From NCBI GenBank assembly GCA_021846505.1, contig JAJZWV010000006.1:30529-94528 (forward strand): a stretch of DNA of 64,000 nucleotides, written 5' to 3'. Positions 16,120-25,571 of this stretch are shown one piece after another. The DNA is from Bacillota bacterium (GTDB lineage Bacteria > Bacillota > Sulfobacillia > Sulfobacillales > JAIMBI01). Position 1 is the stretch's first letter. Every line of letters begins with the position of its first letter. Position numbers and translations under genes: made by a program. The notes under the pieces are model-generated. The model saw only the letters and a program-made list of their open reading frames with translations, was not told the origin of the DNA and ran no database searches.

Positions 16120-17895
16120 TCATCCCTCCCTTCGTGGGGATCGCTTGCTTGCACTGATTTCCTGAAACAGCTGGCTAATTTCCGCCGCGACCACCGGGTC
16201 GCCGGAGTCGGCCACCGACTTCAAATGCTGCCACTCGCGCCCTCGCCACTGGGCTTTCACCTGGCGCGCGAGCTCCATCACCAAGTCCCCCGACACCGGC
16301 CAGGGAACGGCCGCCGCTGCCGTCACCAGCTCCTGCGCCTCGGGCGGCAGGCGCACCAGCCACGAAGCCAGTGCATCGCCGCCGCTTTCTGCTAGCGCCG
16401 GCCACTCCAGCCGGATTGCCTCCCAGCGCGGGTCCCTACACAGTTCGGGAAGCGCGGCTAAAACCCCTTCCATGCGGTCGGGAAATTGTATCAAGGACGC
16501 CAGCAAATTGACCTCCACATCTCGCGGGCCAAGATTTACCTCTGAACGGCGCATATTATGCCGGGATTTTTGCGAATTATTCTCCCGAGACCCTTGTTTT
16601 CCCGCCAGCCCTTGTGATAGAATTTTTCTCTCTACGCCCCACGCCCTCTCCAGCAAGGCCGCATACTCCGCGCGCTCCACCGGATCGGCCATGGAGTCCA
16701 AAAGCTCCACCATCTCCCGCACGGCCCGCGCCTTGGCCGCCGGCTGCACGTGCACCGCTGCCTGTCCGTCGCGAATGCGGCGCGCCAAGTACGGCATCTG
16801 CCCCGCCACAGCGGCGGAGAGCGCCTGGGCACCCCCGCGGGCCAACAGCTCATCCGCGTCCTTGGCGCCGCCGTAGTCCACGGACAGCACCGCCATTCCT
16901 TCCGCCGCGAGCACCACAAACGCCCGGCGCATCGCCTCCTGGCCCGCCGCGTCACGGTCGTAGGCGCACACGACTTCATTAGTAAAACGTCTGAGGTACC
17001 GAACATGTTCCACCGTGAGCGCCGTGCCCAGTGCCCCCACCGCTTCGGTCAGGCCGGCCCGATGCATGGCTACCACATCCATGTAGCCCTCCACAATGAT
17101 CGGCACCCGGCCTTGGGACCAGGCGGGCCGCGCCCGGTCGGCGCCGTATAAAATGCGCCCCTTGTGATACACCGCCGTCTCGGGCGTGTTCAAGTACTTG
17201 GGCGTGCCGTCGTCGGCCACCGCCCGCCCGCCGAAGGCCACCACCCTCCCGTCGGGGTCGCGGATGGGAAAAGTCACGCGGCCGCGCAGCCGATCATAGC
17301 CGCCGCGGTCCCGCTCCACGGCCACCCCAGCTTCCACGGCGTCTGCCACGGAGTATCCCGCTCGGCGCAGATGAGACAGCAGGCCCTCCCAGGCGTCCGA
17401 GGCCCATCCGAGCCCAAAATCATCGGCCACCGAGGCGGGGATGCCCCGGCGCTCCAAATACTCCCGGCCCGGCTGCCCTGATTCCCCGGCCAGCGCCTGC
17501 CGAAAGTACTGCTGGGCTGCGGCCAGCACCGCCAGCAGCTGGGTGCGGCGCCCGCTGGCGCCCGACGGCCGGTCTGGAAGCACAATGCCCGCCCGATCGG
17601 CCAGCTCGGCCAGCGCCTCGGGGAAGCTTTTCCCGTCCCGCCGCATCAGGAAGGTGAACACGTTGCCCCCCACCTGACACCCGAAGCAATAAAACAACTG
17701 GCGCGCCGGATCCACGCTGAACGACGGGGACTTTTCGGCATGAAACGGACACAGCCCCCAAAGCTTTTGGCCTCGCCGGCGGAGCGTCACGGTCTCTCCG
17801 ATGATCGCGGCGATATCGGTGGCGTCGCGCACGCGATCCACCGTGGCCGCCCCCGAGCCCGCACCTGTTCGCACACTATTCACCACGGTCTTCAT
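16120..17895 (-). CDS. dnaG: DNA primase
   Basis: 591 aa; makes RNA primers for replication. The zinc-binding domain CPFHAEKSPSFSV ... CFGCQVGGN is near residues 42-70. The TOPRIM core has VPIIVEGYMDVVAMHRAG near 260 and VVCAYDRDAAGQEA near 305. The C-terminal DnaB-interacting region is diverse. ATG 17895 is chosen over GTG 17913 because GGGGGGA lies at proper distance before it. It forms an operon with rpoD. Confidence 0.96.
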   Translation of the reverse strand: MKTVVNSVRTGAGSGAATVDRVRDATDIAAIIGETVTLRRRGQKLWGLCPFHAEKSPSFSVDPARQLFYCFGCQVGGNVFTFLMRRDGKSFPEALAELADRAGIVLPDRPSGASGRRTQLLAVLAAAQQYFRQALAGESGQPGREYLERRGIPASVADDFGLGWASDAWEGLLSHLRRAGYSVADAVEAGVAVERDRGGYDRLRGRVTFPIRDPDGRVVAFGGRAVADDGTPKYLNTPETAVYHKGRILYGADRARPAWSQGRVPIIVEGYMDVVAMHRAGLTEAVGALGTALTVEHVRYLRRFTNEVVCAYDRDAAGQEAMRRAFVVLAAEGMAVLSVDYGGAKDADELLARGGAQALSAAVAGQMPYLARRIRDGQAAVHVQPAAKARAVREMVELLDSMADPVERAEYAALLERAWGVERKILSQGLAGKQGSRENNSQKSRHNMRRSEVNLGPRDVEVNLLASLIQFPDRMEGVLAALPELCRDPRWEAIRLEWPALAESGGDALASWLVRLPPEAQELVTAAAAVPWPVSGDLVMELARQVKAQWRGREWQHLKSVADSGDPVVAAEISQLFQEISASKRSPRREG

Positions 17896-18083
17896 TCGCG
17901 CTCGTCCCCCCACATTCCTGCCGACGCAGGCGCCCGGGTAGGCTTCCGAAAAATTCTTGCGGATCGCCGCGGCGCCCGGGCAGCTAGATCACCCGGCAGG
18001 AATGTGTCTGCCCGCCCCGAATGACCGGGGGGGCAGCCATTTCGAACGTGTTGCCGCCAGGTGTCGAAAGGGGACACAACATC

Positions 18084-19070
18084 ATGCGCATTCTGATGCT
18101 GGGCGGCACCGCCTTTCTGGGCCGCCACTTCGTCGAGGCGGCCGTCGCCGCGGGCCACGACGTGACCCTGTTCAATCGCGGGCAGACCCATCCCGAGCTG
18201 TTTCCCCAGCTGGAGCGGCTGCGGGGAAATCGAGATGGCGGCTTAGGCATCCTGGCCGAGCGCCGCTGGGATGCGGTCGTCGACACCTCCGGGCGCCTGC
18301 CGCGCTTGGTGGGCGCCTCAGCCCAGGCTCTGCGCGACACCGGCCAGTACCTGTTCGTCTCCACCATTTCAGTGTACGCCGACGTCTCGGTTCCCGGCAC
18401 CCGCGAAGACGCGCGCCCGGCCACCTTGTCGCGCCCGGATTCGGAGGATGAGCGCACCGACTATGGCGCCTTGAAGTTTCTGTGTGAGGAGGAGGTGCGC
18501 CGCGTCTTTGGCCCGCGCGCCGCAGTGGTGCGGCCCGGGCTCATCGTCGGCCCCTTTGACCCCACGGATCGGTTCACGTACTGGCCGGCTCGCTGCGCGC
18601 GCGGCGGCCGGATTTTGGCGCCCGGCCAGCCCGACCGGCGCATTCAGTTTGTGGACGTGCGCGACCTGGCTCAATTTCTGCTGCACCTGGTGCAGGCGCG
18701 CCAAGGCGGCACGTTCAACGCCGCCCAGCCGCCGGGCGCCGTCACCATGGGCCAGCTGCTGAGCGCCTGCGCCGCCGGCCAGCCGGCCACCATCCAGTGG
18801 GTGGCCGATGACTGGCTCGCCGAGCAAGGCGTGGGCCAGTGGATGGAGCTGCCGCTCTGGATTCGCCCGACCCCAGAGCAGCGCGGATTTTATGAGGTGG
18901 ACTGCACCGCCGCCATCGAGGCCGGCTTAGCCTTTCGCCCGCTGGCGGACACCGTGCGCGACACGCTGGCCTGGCACCAAACCCGGGAGCCCTACACCTG
19001 GTCCCACACCGGACTCTCGACCGAGCGGGAGCAGCAGCTGCTGGACCTGGCGCCCGAGCTTGCCGACTGA
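18084..19070 (+). CDS. NAD-dependent epimerase/dehydratase family protein
   Basis: 328-aa extended short-chain dehydrogenase. The nucleotide motif ILMLGGTAFLGRHF is at residues 3-16, and VSTISVYAD plus DYGALKFLCEEEV supply the Ser and YxxxK of the active site. The family acts on nucleotide sugars or flavonoid-like substrates; nothing nearby fixes the substrate. GAAAGGGGA lies 10 bases before the ATG. It is alone on the plus strand, inserted between dnaG and ppdK, and ends at a terminator shared with ppdK. Confidence 0.82.
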   Translation: MRILMLGGTAFLGRHFVEAAVAAGHDVTLFNRGQTHPELFPQLERLRGNRDGGLGILAERRWDAVVDTSGRLPRLVGASAQALRDTGQYLFVSTISVYADVSVPGTREDARPATLSRPDSEDERTDYGALKFLCEEEVRRVFGPRAAVVRPGLIVGPFDPTDRFTYWPARCARGGRILAPGQPDRRIQFVDVRDLAQFLLHLVQARQGGTFNAAQPPGAVTMGQLLSACAAGQPATIQWVADDWLAEQGVGQWMELPLWIRPTPEQRGFYEVDCTAAIEAGLAFRPLADTVRDTLAWHQTREPYTWSHTGLSTEREQQLLDLAPELAD

Positions 19071-19094
19071 GGCGCCTCCGGCGCCACAAAGTGC

Positions 19095-19122
19095 GGAAGG
19101 GCCGCCAGCCGGCGGCCCTTCC
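19095..19122. terminator. Bidirectional terminator, epimerase/ppdK
   Basis: 12-bp perfect arms GGAAGGGCCGCC / GGCGGCCCTTCC with an AGCC loop, between two convergent genes. There are no clear T-runs. Confidence 0.65.
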
Positions 19123-19142
19123 TCGCAGCGCACCTGTGGCCG

Positions 19143-21776
19143 CTACCGGCCCAGGGCCGCCTGGGCTGCGGCCAGGCGCGCAATCGGCACGCGGTAGGGG
19201 CTGCAGCTCACGTAGTCCAGCCCTACCTGGTGGCAGAAGCGAATCGAGGACGCATCCCCGCCATGCTCGCCGCAGATGCCGACCCGCAGATCCGGGCGCG
19301 CGGCTTTCCCGGCCTCCACACCGATCCGCACCAGCTGCCCCACGCCCTCCTGATCCAGCACCACAAACGGATTCTCGGGCAAAATCTTGTCGGCCAGATA
19401 AGCCGGCAGGAACTTGGACTCCGCGTCATCGCGGCTGTACCCAAACGTCGTCTGCGTAAGGTCATTGGTGCCAAACGAGAAAAACTGCGCCGTTTTCGCA
19501 ATCTCCCCCGCCGTCAGCGCCGCGCGCGGCACCTCGATCATCGTGCCCACCTGGTAGGGCAGCGCTCCTCCGTGGCGGCGCTCCTCCTCGGTGTGCACGT
19601 CGGCCACCAGCTCTGCCATGCGCTCCAACTCCGGCGCCACGCCCACCAAAGGAATCATGATTTCCACGTGCGGGTGGAGTCCGGCGGCCAGAAGGCGCGC
19701 CTCCGCGCGGAAAATCGCGCGCACCTGCATCGCGTAAATCTCGGGATACACAATGCCGAGCCGCACGCCGCGAAAGCCCAGCATCGGGTTGAACTCAAAC
19801 AGCTGGCGCGCGCGGCTTAAGACGCGCGCCAGCCGCTCGGCGGCCGCATCGTCGCCCGCAGCTCGGCTTTGCTCCAACGCGGCGGCCACCTCGGCCTCAT
19901 CGGGCAGAAACTCATGCAGGGGCGGGTCCAGCAGACGGATGGTGACGGGATGGCCGTCCATCGCCTGCAAAATCCCGTAGAAATCCTCCTCCTGCATGGG
20001 CAGCAGGCGCTCGAGCGCCTGCGCCCGCTCGCGCTCAGACTCCGCGAGGATCATTTCCTGAACCACCGGCAGCCGATTCTGCCCCATAAACATGTGCTCC
20101 GTGCGGCAGAGCCCGATGCCCTCCGCGCCGAAGTCCCGCGCACGCTGGGCGTCCTCGGGCGTGTCGGCGTTGGCTTCCACACCCAGGCGGCGCATCGCGT
20201 CCGCCCAGCCCAGCAGCGTCTCAAACTCCGCGAACAGCGTGGGTGCCACGGTGTCCACCGGCCCCAAAATCACGCGGCCGGTAGCGCCGTCAATCGTGAT
20301 GACATCGCCCGCAGCCACCCGCACCTCCCCCACCGTGAACGACTGGTCGGCCAGATTGATGCGGAGCGCCTCACAGCCCGTCACCGCCGGCTTGCCCATC
20401 CCGCGCGCCACGATCGCGGCGTGGGACGTCATGCCGCCGCGGCTGGTGAGGACACCCTGCGCGGCCACCATGCCGTGGATGTCATCGGGGGTCGTTTCGG
20501 GCCGGACCAGAATGACTGCGTCGCCCCGGCTGCCGCGGCGCTCCGCCTCGTCTGCATCAAACACCACCTCGCCGGCCGCGGCGCCGGGCGATGCCGGCAG
20601 ACCCTTGGCAAGTTCATGCAGATTCGCGTGGGGGTCAATTTGGCGGTACAGCAGCTGGGCAACCTGCGCCGGGTCCTGCCGCGCAATTGCGTCTTCCTTG
20701 GACACCACCCCTTCCTGGGCCAAGTCCACCGCGATTTTGACGGCTGCCCGGGCGGTTCGCTTGCCCGTCCGAGTTTGCAGCAGGTACAGCCGCTCGCGCT
20801 CGATGGTGAACTCGATGTCCTGCATGTCGCGGTAGTGGCGCTCCAGCAGCGCACACACCTCTTCCAGCTGCCGGTGCGCCGCCGGCAGCACCTCCGCGAG
20901 CTCCCCAATCGGCCGTGGGGTCCGAATGCCGGCCACCACGTCTTCTCCCTGAGCATTGGTCAGAAACTCCCCGTACATGCCGGGCTCGCCGGTGTTGGGA
21001 TTGCGCGTGAACAGCACACCCGTGCCGGAGGTGTCGCCCAGGTTGCCAAACGCCATGGCCTGGACGTTGACGGCGGTGCCCAGCTGGTCGCTAATTTTGT
21101 TGAGGCGCCGGTACACTTGCGCGCGCGGGTTGTTCCAGGAGTCAAACACCGCCTCGATCGCCATTTGCAGCTGCTGACGGGGATCGGTGGGAAACGGGTG
21201 GCCGGTCCGCTCCTCCACCAGCCTTAAGTAGCGCTGAATCACCTGCTGCAGCGCCTCCGGCGACAGCTGGGGGTCCTCTGTGACCCCGGCCGCTTCTTTA
21301 ACCGCTGCCAGCTCTTCTTCAAACCGCGCGTGATCCATGTGCATGACAACGTTTCCAAACATCTGAATGAAGCGCCGATAGCTGTCCAGGGCAAAGCGCT
21401 GGCTTTCGGCCTCCCGGCCCAGTCCCTCGGCGGTTTCGGCGTTGAGTCCGAGGTTCAGCACCGTGTCCATCATGCCCGGCATGGAAATGGGGGCACCTGA
21501 GCGCACCGACACCAACAGCGGCGCCTCAGGGTCGCCCAGCCGGCGCCCTGCCTTTTGCTCCAGCTGGGCCAGATGCGCCCACACGGCATCCATGAGCCCG
21601 TCCGGCAGCCGCTTTTGGTCTTGGAACGCTAGGCACGCCTCCGTCGTGATGGTAAATCCCGGGGGAACCGGCAGTCCGATGCGGCTCATCTCCGCCAGTC
21701 CGGCCCCCTTCCCGCCCAGCCGGGCCCGGTCATTGGCTGAACCTTCTTCGAATGCGGCCACCCACGGCATACTCAT
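19143..21776 (-). CDS. ppdK: Pyruvate, phosphate dikinase
   Basis: 877 aa, normal length. It interconverts pyruvate, ATP and Pi with PEP, AMP and PPi. The N-terminal ATP-grasp domain begins KGAGLAEMSRIGLPVPPGFTI. The swivelling domain has the phosphorylated histidine in GGMTSHAAIVARGMG near residue 453. The TIM barrel holds VGICGEHGGD with the catalytic cysteine near 838. AAGGGGAGG precedes the ATG. The start overlaps the stop of the ppsR gene (ATGA). It is the last gene of the 14-gene run. Confidence 0.97.
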   Translation of the reverse strand: MSMPWVAAFEEGSANDRARLGGKGAGLAEMSRIGLPVPPGFTITTEACLAFQDQKRLPDGLMDAVWAHLAQLEQKAGRRLGDPEAPLLVSVRSGAPISMPGMMDTVLNLGLNAETAEGLGREAESQRFALDSYRRFIQMFGNVVMHMDHARFEEELAAVKEAAGVTEDPQLSPEALQQVIQRYLRLVEERTGHPFPTDPRQQLQMAIEAVFDSWNNPRAQVYRRLNKISDQLGTAVNVQAMAFGNLGDTSGTGVLFTRNPNTGEPGMYGEFLTNAQGEDVVAGIRTPRPIGELAEVLPAAHRQLEEVCALLERHYRDMQDIEFTIERERLYLLQTRTGKRTARAAVKIAVDLAQEGVVSKEDAIARQDPAQVAQLLYRQIDPHANLHELAKGLPASPGAAAGEVVFDADEAERRGSRGDAVILVRPETTPDDIHGMVAAQGVLTSRGGMTSHAAIVARGMGKPAVTGCEALRINLADQSFTVGEVRVAAGDVITIDGATGRVILGPVDTVAPTLFAEFETLLGWADAMRRLGVEANADTPEDAQRARDFGAEGIGLCRTEHMFMGQNRLPVVQEMILAESERERAQALERLLPMQEEDFYGILQAMDGHPVTIRLLDPPLHEFLPDEAEVAAALEQSRAAGDDAAAERLARVLSRARQLFEFNPMLGFRGVRLGIVYPEIYAMQVRAIFRAEARLLAAGLHPHVEIMIPLVGVAPELERMAELVADVHTEEERRHGGALPYQVGTMIEVPRAALTAGEIAKTAQFFSFGTNDLTQTTFGYSRDDAESKFLPAYLADKILPENPFVVLDQEGVGQLVRIGVEAGKAARPDLRVGICGEHGGDASSIRFCHQVGLDYVSCSPYRVPIARLAAAQAALGR

Positions 21777-22591
21777 AAAACCGCCTCCCCTTGAAATAAC
21801 TCCAGGATTTTGCTGGCCGTCTCTTCCACGGCATGGTTGCTCACGTCAATGACGGGGCACCCGACGTCTTGAAACACCTGCCACGCATAGTCCAGTTCCT
21901 CCAGGATCCGATCCCGCGTCGCGTACGGCGCACTGGACGACAAGCCCAGCGTGCGCAGCCGCTGCCGGCGAATGGGCATCAGGAGATCGGGGTCGATCAC
22001 CAGGCCGACGCACTTGCGCTTGGCTGGGCCCATCACCTCACGGGGCGGGGGCACCTCGGGCACCAGCGGGATGTTCGCCACCTTCAGCCGGTGGTTGGCC
22101 AGGTACAGGCTCACAGGCGTTTTCGACGTGCGCGACACCCCCAGCAGGACAATGTCCGCAAGCGGCACGCCGCCGGGGTCCTTCCCATCGTCGTACTTCA
22201 CCGCAAACTCGATGGCTTCCACCCGCGCAAAGTAGTCCCGGTCCAGCCGGTGCACCAGCCCCGGCACCCCTTGGGGCTCTCGGCCCAGCAGCAGGTGCAG
22301 CGCGTCCAGCACCGGGCCCAAGAGGTCCACATGCGGAACACCCAGTTCCCCCGCGATGCGCGCCAGATAGGCGCGCAGCTCGGGGCGCACCAAGGTGAAC
22401 ACCATCAGCGCGGGCGACCGCTGCGCCGCGGCATCCACGGCATGGCGAATGGCCGCCTCATCGGTTACATGCGGGACGCGCACCACCTCCAGCGCGCCCC
22501 CGCCGCCGTTGAACTGGATGGCCGCGCCGCGCACCACCAGCTCGGCGGTTTCGCCCAGCGAGTCCGATACCACGTAAATGGTGAGCGCCAC
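21773..22591 (-). CDS. ppsR: Pyruvate, phosphate dikinase regulatory protein
   Basis: 272-aa DUF299 protein, a bifunctional kinase/pyrophosphorylase. It inactivates PPDK by ADP-dependent threonine phosphorylation and restores it with Pi. The P-loop-like LLGVSRTSKTPVSLYLA is near residue 150, and the N-terminus has the typical IYVVSDSLGETAE. The GTG at 22591 follows AGGAGGAGGAGG and overlaps the glyS stop by one base. Coupling to ppdK through an ATGA overlap fits its regulatory role. Confidence 0.95.
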   Translation of the reverse strand: MALTIYVVSDSLGETAELVVRGAAIQFNGGGGALEVVRVPHVTDEAAIRHAVDAAAQRSPALMVFTLVRPELRAYLARIAGELGVPHVDLLGPVLDALHLLLGREPQGVPGLVHRLDRDYFARVEAIEFAVKYDDGKDPGGVPLADIVLLGVSRTSKTPVSLYLANHRLKVANIPLVPEVPPPREVMGPAKRKCVGLVIDPDLLMPIRRQRLRTLGLSSSAPYATRDRILEELDYAWQVFQDVGCPVIDVSNHAVEETASKILELFQGEAVL

Positions 22592-24663
22592 TAGCCTCCT
22601 CCTCCTGCTCTGCCTCCTGCTGTATCTGGCGGCGCCGGCACCGAGGTGACACGCGACCATTCCAGCGGCCGCGAGAGCCAGGCGCTGACCGCCGCCACCA
22701 GCCCGAGCCGCCGCTGGCGAATCACGGGGTCGGGATCCATCACCATCACCTCGTCGAACAGCCGCGCCACTGGCTCGGCCAGGGAGGCCGCCGCCTGGGG
22801 CCACTCGGCCCAGCCGCCGGGCGCCACGGAGCCTTCCACCACGGCCAGCACCCGCGCCAGCTCCGCGGCGGCGGGCTCCGGGTGCGAAGCGCCCCCGAGG
22901 GGCGCTGGCGCCACGCCTTGGGACAGCCGGCCGACCCGCTTCGCCACCGTGGCCACCGGCCCCCAGGTGGGCGTCTCCATCAGCTGGGCGATCATCTGGA
23001 CGCGGCTCGCGAGCGACGTCCAGTCCGCCGGCGCCGCGAGCACCGCATCCAGCACATCGGCGGGCAGCCGATCGCCCAGCCACGTGCGCAGCCGACTTTC
23101 CACCAGCGCCAGCATCGCCCCGACGGCCGGGGGATCGGCCGCGGCACCCACCCGGAGGAGCGCATCGGCCCCGAGGGCGCGCTGGTCCACCGGCCCGAGC
23201 CCCCCCTCCACCAAGAGCCGCCCCACGGCCAGCGCGGCGCGCCGAAGCCCAAACGGGTCGGTGGAGCCGGTCACGGTGACGCCCAGGGCCGCGCCGCTGG
23301 CCAAGTCGTCCAAGTGATCCAGCAGAGAGAGCGCGCGGCCCACCCGCGTCGCGGGCAGCGGGTCGGCGGCCGTGCGCGGCAGGTACTGGTCGCCAATGGC
23401 GCGGGCGACTGGCGGCGGCTCTCCCGCCTGTAGGGCATAGACCCCGCCCATGACGCCTTCCAGCTCGGGAAATTCGCCCACCACCTGGGTCACCAAATCC
23501 AGCTTGGCCAGCGTGGCCGCCCGAGCCAGGCAAGCCTGCTCGTCGCCATCCAGCCCGAGCCGCGGCCCCCACACCGCCGCAGCCGCCGCCAGCCGGCCGG
23601 CCTTGTCGTCATAGCTGCCGAGCCCCTCGCGGTAGGTCATGCGGGCCAGGCGCTTCCGGCGCTCGGCGTCGCTGGTGTGCCGGTCCTTGTCGTAAAAAAA
23701 CGCCGCATCGGCCAGGCGCGCCCTCAGGACCCGCTCATTGCCGGCGACCACCTGGTCCAGCGCGTCGCCCACCCCGTTGCGCGCGCCAATAAAGTACGGC
23801 AGCAGCTGGTCGCCCGCCGTCACCGGCAGATACCGCTGGTGGTGCACCATGGCGGTGGTGAGAATCGGGGCCGGCACCGCCAGAAATTCCGAGTCAAACC
23901 GGCCGCGAAACACGGTGGGCCACTCCACCAAGTCCGCCACCTCGTCCACCACCTCCGGCTGGTCCGCCTCGCCCCCCACGGCCTCGGCCAGCTGGGCCGC
24001 CTGCTCCCGCACCACCTGCCGCCGCTCGGCACTGGACAGCATCACGCCCCAGTCCCGCAGCTGGTGCTCGTAGGTGGCCGCATCCGCCAGCGCGACTCCG
24101 GCCGGATGGTCGGTCCGGTTCCCGTAAGTGGTGCGGCCCGCCTTAAGCCCAAAGGCCGCTACCGGCAGCACCTCCTGGTCCAAAAGCGCCAAGAGCCACC
24201 GCACCGGCCGGACAAACCGCACGTCATCGGCGCGCCAGCGCATCGGGTGCGGACTGTCCAAACTGCCCAGCACCTCGCTCATGAGCGCGGCCAGCACCGG
24301 TGCCGCGTCCGCCACCGGCTCGTCCACGTCCGCCACCAGGCGCCCACTCGCCGATTGGCCCAGCGCGCTGACCGCCACGCCCGCCCGCCGCGCAAATCCC
24401 TCCGCCGCTGGCGTCGGCACCCCGTCCCGAAACGCCACCCCCAGCGGCGGGCCCTCCAGTGTCTGCCGCCGCGGGGCTTGGCGCGCAGCCACCTCGCCCC
24501 AGACGGCGAGGCGCCGTGGTGTCCCATCCACGCGAATTCCGCCGGCGGACAGCCGCACCCGTGCCAGCCCGGCTGCGGTCTTTTGACTCAAGTCGGCCGT
24601 CAGGCTGGGCAAGTATCCACTGGGAATTTCTTCTACACCTAGTTCTACCACAAACACGGGCAT
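22591..24663 (-). CDS. glyS: Glycyl-tRNA synthetase beta subunit
   Basis: 690 aa, normal for the alpha2beta2 enzyme. The subunit supplies tRNA recognition. Landmarks are VELGVEEIPSGYLPSLTADL at the start, MRWRADDVRFVRPVRWLLAL, the HD-like core near GFYDKD-type FFYDKDRHTSD, TDPFGLRRAALAV and a C-terminal anticodon-binding helical domain. The ATG shares one base with the glyQ stop (TAATG), so translation is coupled. Confidence 0.96.
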   Translation of the reverse strand: MPVFVVELGVEEIPSGYLPSLTADLSQKTAAGLARVRLSAGGIRVDGTPRRLAVWGEVAARQAPRRQTLEGPPLGVAFRDGVPTPAAEGFARRAGVAVSALGQSASGRLVADVDEPVADAAPVLAALMSEVLGSLDSPHPMRWRADDVRFVRPVRWLLALLDQEVLPVAAFGLKAGRTTYGNRTDHPAGVALADAATYEHQLRDWGVMLSSAERRQVVREQAAQLAEAVGGEADQPEVVDEVADLVEWPTVFRGRFDSEFLAVPAPILTTAMVHHQRYLPVTAGDQLLPYFIGARNGVGDALDQVVAGNERVLRARLADAAFFYDKDRHTSDAERRKRLARMTYREGLGSYDDKAGRLAAAAAVWGPRLGLDGDEQACLARAATLAKLDLVTQVVGEFPELEGVMGGVYALQAGEPPPVARAIGDQYLPRTAADPLPATRVGRALSLLDHLDDLASGAALGVTVTGSTDPFGLRRAALAVGRLLVEGGLGPVDQRALGADALLRVGAAADPPAVGAMLALVESRLRTWLGDRLPADVLDAVLAAPADWTSLASRVQMIAQLMETPTWGPVATVAKRVGRLSQGVAPAPLGGASHPEPAAAELARVLAVVEGSVAPGGWAEWPQAAASLAEPVARLFDEVMVMDPDPVIRQRRLGLVAAVSAWLSRPLEWSRVTSVPAPPDTAGGRAGGGG

Positions 24664-25571
24664 TAGGGCGCCACCTCTTCCGGGGCCGCGCGCAGCGCCA
24701 GCCACTGGCGCGCCGCCAGGCGGGCCAGTGTGCGGAGCCGCCCGATATACGCCTGCCGCTCGCTGACGGAAATTGCCCTCCGCGCGTCCAGCTCGTTAAA
24801 CAGATTCGAGGCCTTGAGCAAAAACTCGTAGCCCGGCATCACCAGCGCGGCCTCCAGCCAGCGGCGGGCCTGGTCCTCCGCGTCGCCAAACGCCCGCAGG
24901 AGATAATCGGGATCGGCTTCGTCCAGCACATACCGCCCATGCTCGTACTCGGGTCGCCCCCACAGATCGCGGTAGCTGACCCCCGGCGCCCACTCCAGCG
25001 ACCACACATCGTCGACACCGGCCAGATAGCTGCCCAGGCGCTCCAGCCCGTAGGTGATTTCGGCCGACGGCGGGCGGCAGTCCAAGCCCGCCATTTGCTG
25101 AAAATAGGTGAACTGGGTGATTTCCATGCCGTCCAGCCACACCTCCCATCCATTCCCCCAGGCTCCAAGGGTGGCCGCTTCCCAGTTGTCCTCCACGAAG
25201 CGGACGTCATGGCGCCGCCGGTCCAGTCCGAGGGCTTCCAGGCTGCCCAAGTACTGCTCGACCACATCGTCCGGCGTGGGCTTCAGCAGCACCTGGAACT
25301 GAAAATACCGATACAGGCGGTTGGGGTTGTCCCCATAGCGTGCGTCCACCGGGCGGCGGCAGGGCTCCACATACGCGGCGCGCCACGGCTCCGGCCCCAG
25401 CGACCGAAAAAACGTGAGGGGGTTCATGGTCCCCGCCCCTTTTTCCACGTCGTGGCCCACGCCAATCAGGCAGCCCCGCTCGGCCCAGTAGCCGGACAGG
25501 CGCTGAATCATCTCCTGCATGGTCATGGCGCCGGGGCCGGTCCGCGCCGGCCGCTCCGATAATGGCCTCAT
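24663..25571 (-). CDS. glyQ: Glycyl-tRNA synthetase alpha subunit
   Basis: 302-aa class II catalytic subunit, charging tRNA-Gly. It shows MIQRLSGYWAERGCLIG, AGTMNPLTFFRSLGPEPW, AAYVEPCRRPVDARYGDNPNR (motif 2 area) and EITYGLERLGSYL. ATG 25571 follows AAAGGGGTGAG and overlaps the recO stop (ATGA). It extends the usual N-terminus by about 15 residues relative to MTMQEMIQ, so the later ATG cannot be fully excluded. Confidence 0.95.
   Translation of the reverse strand: MRPLSERPARTGPGAMTMQEMIQRLSGYWAERGCLIGVGHDVEKGAGTMNPLTFFRSLGPEPWRAAYVEPCRRPVDARYGDNPNRLYRYFQFQVLLKPTPDDVVEQYLGSLEALGLDRRRHDVRFVEDNWEAATLGAWGNGWEVWLDGMEITQFTYFQQMAGLDCRPPSAEITYGLERLGSYLAGVDDVWSLEWAPGVSYRDLWGRPEYEHGRYVLDEADPDYLLRAFGDAEDQARRWLEAALVMPGYEFLLKASNLFNELDARRAISVSERQAYIGRLRTLARLAARQWLALRAAPEEVAP

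Noticed and set aside
15229..16395. Long plus-strand frame opposite rpoD and dnaG
   Set aside because: Antisense shadow of two certain genes caused by high GC; no ribosome site or family features.
19869..21227. 452-codon plus-strand frame opposite ppdK
   Set aside because: Shadow of ppdK, rich in His/Arg as expected for complementary GC-rich codons.
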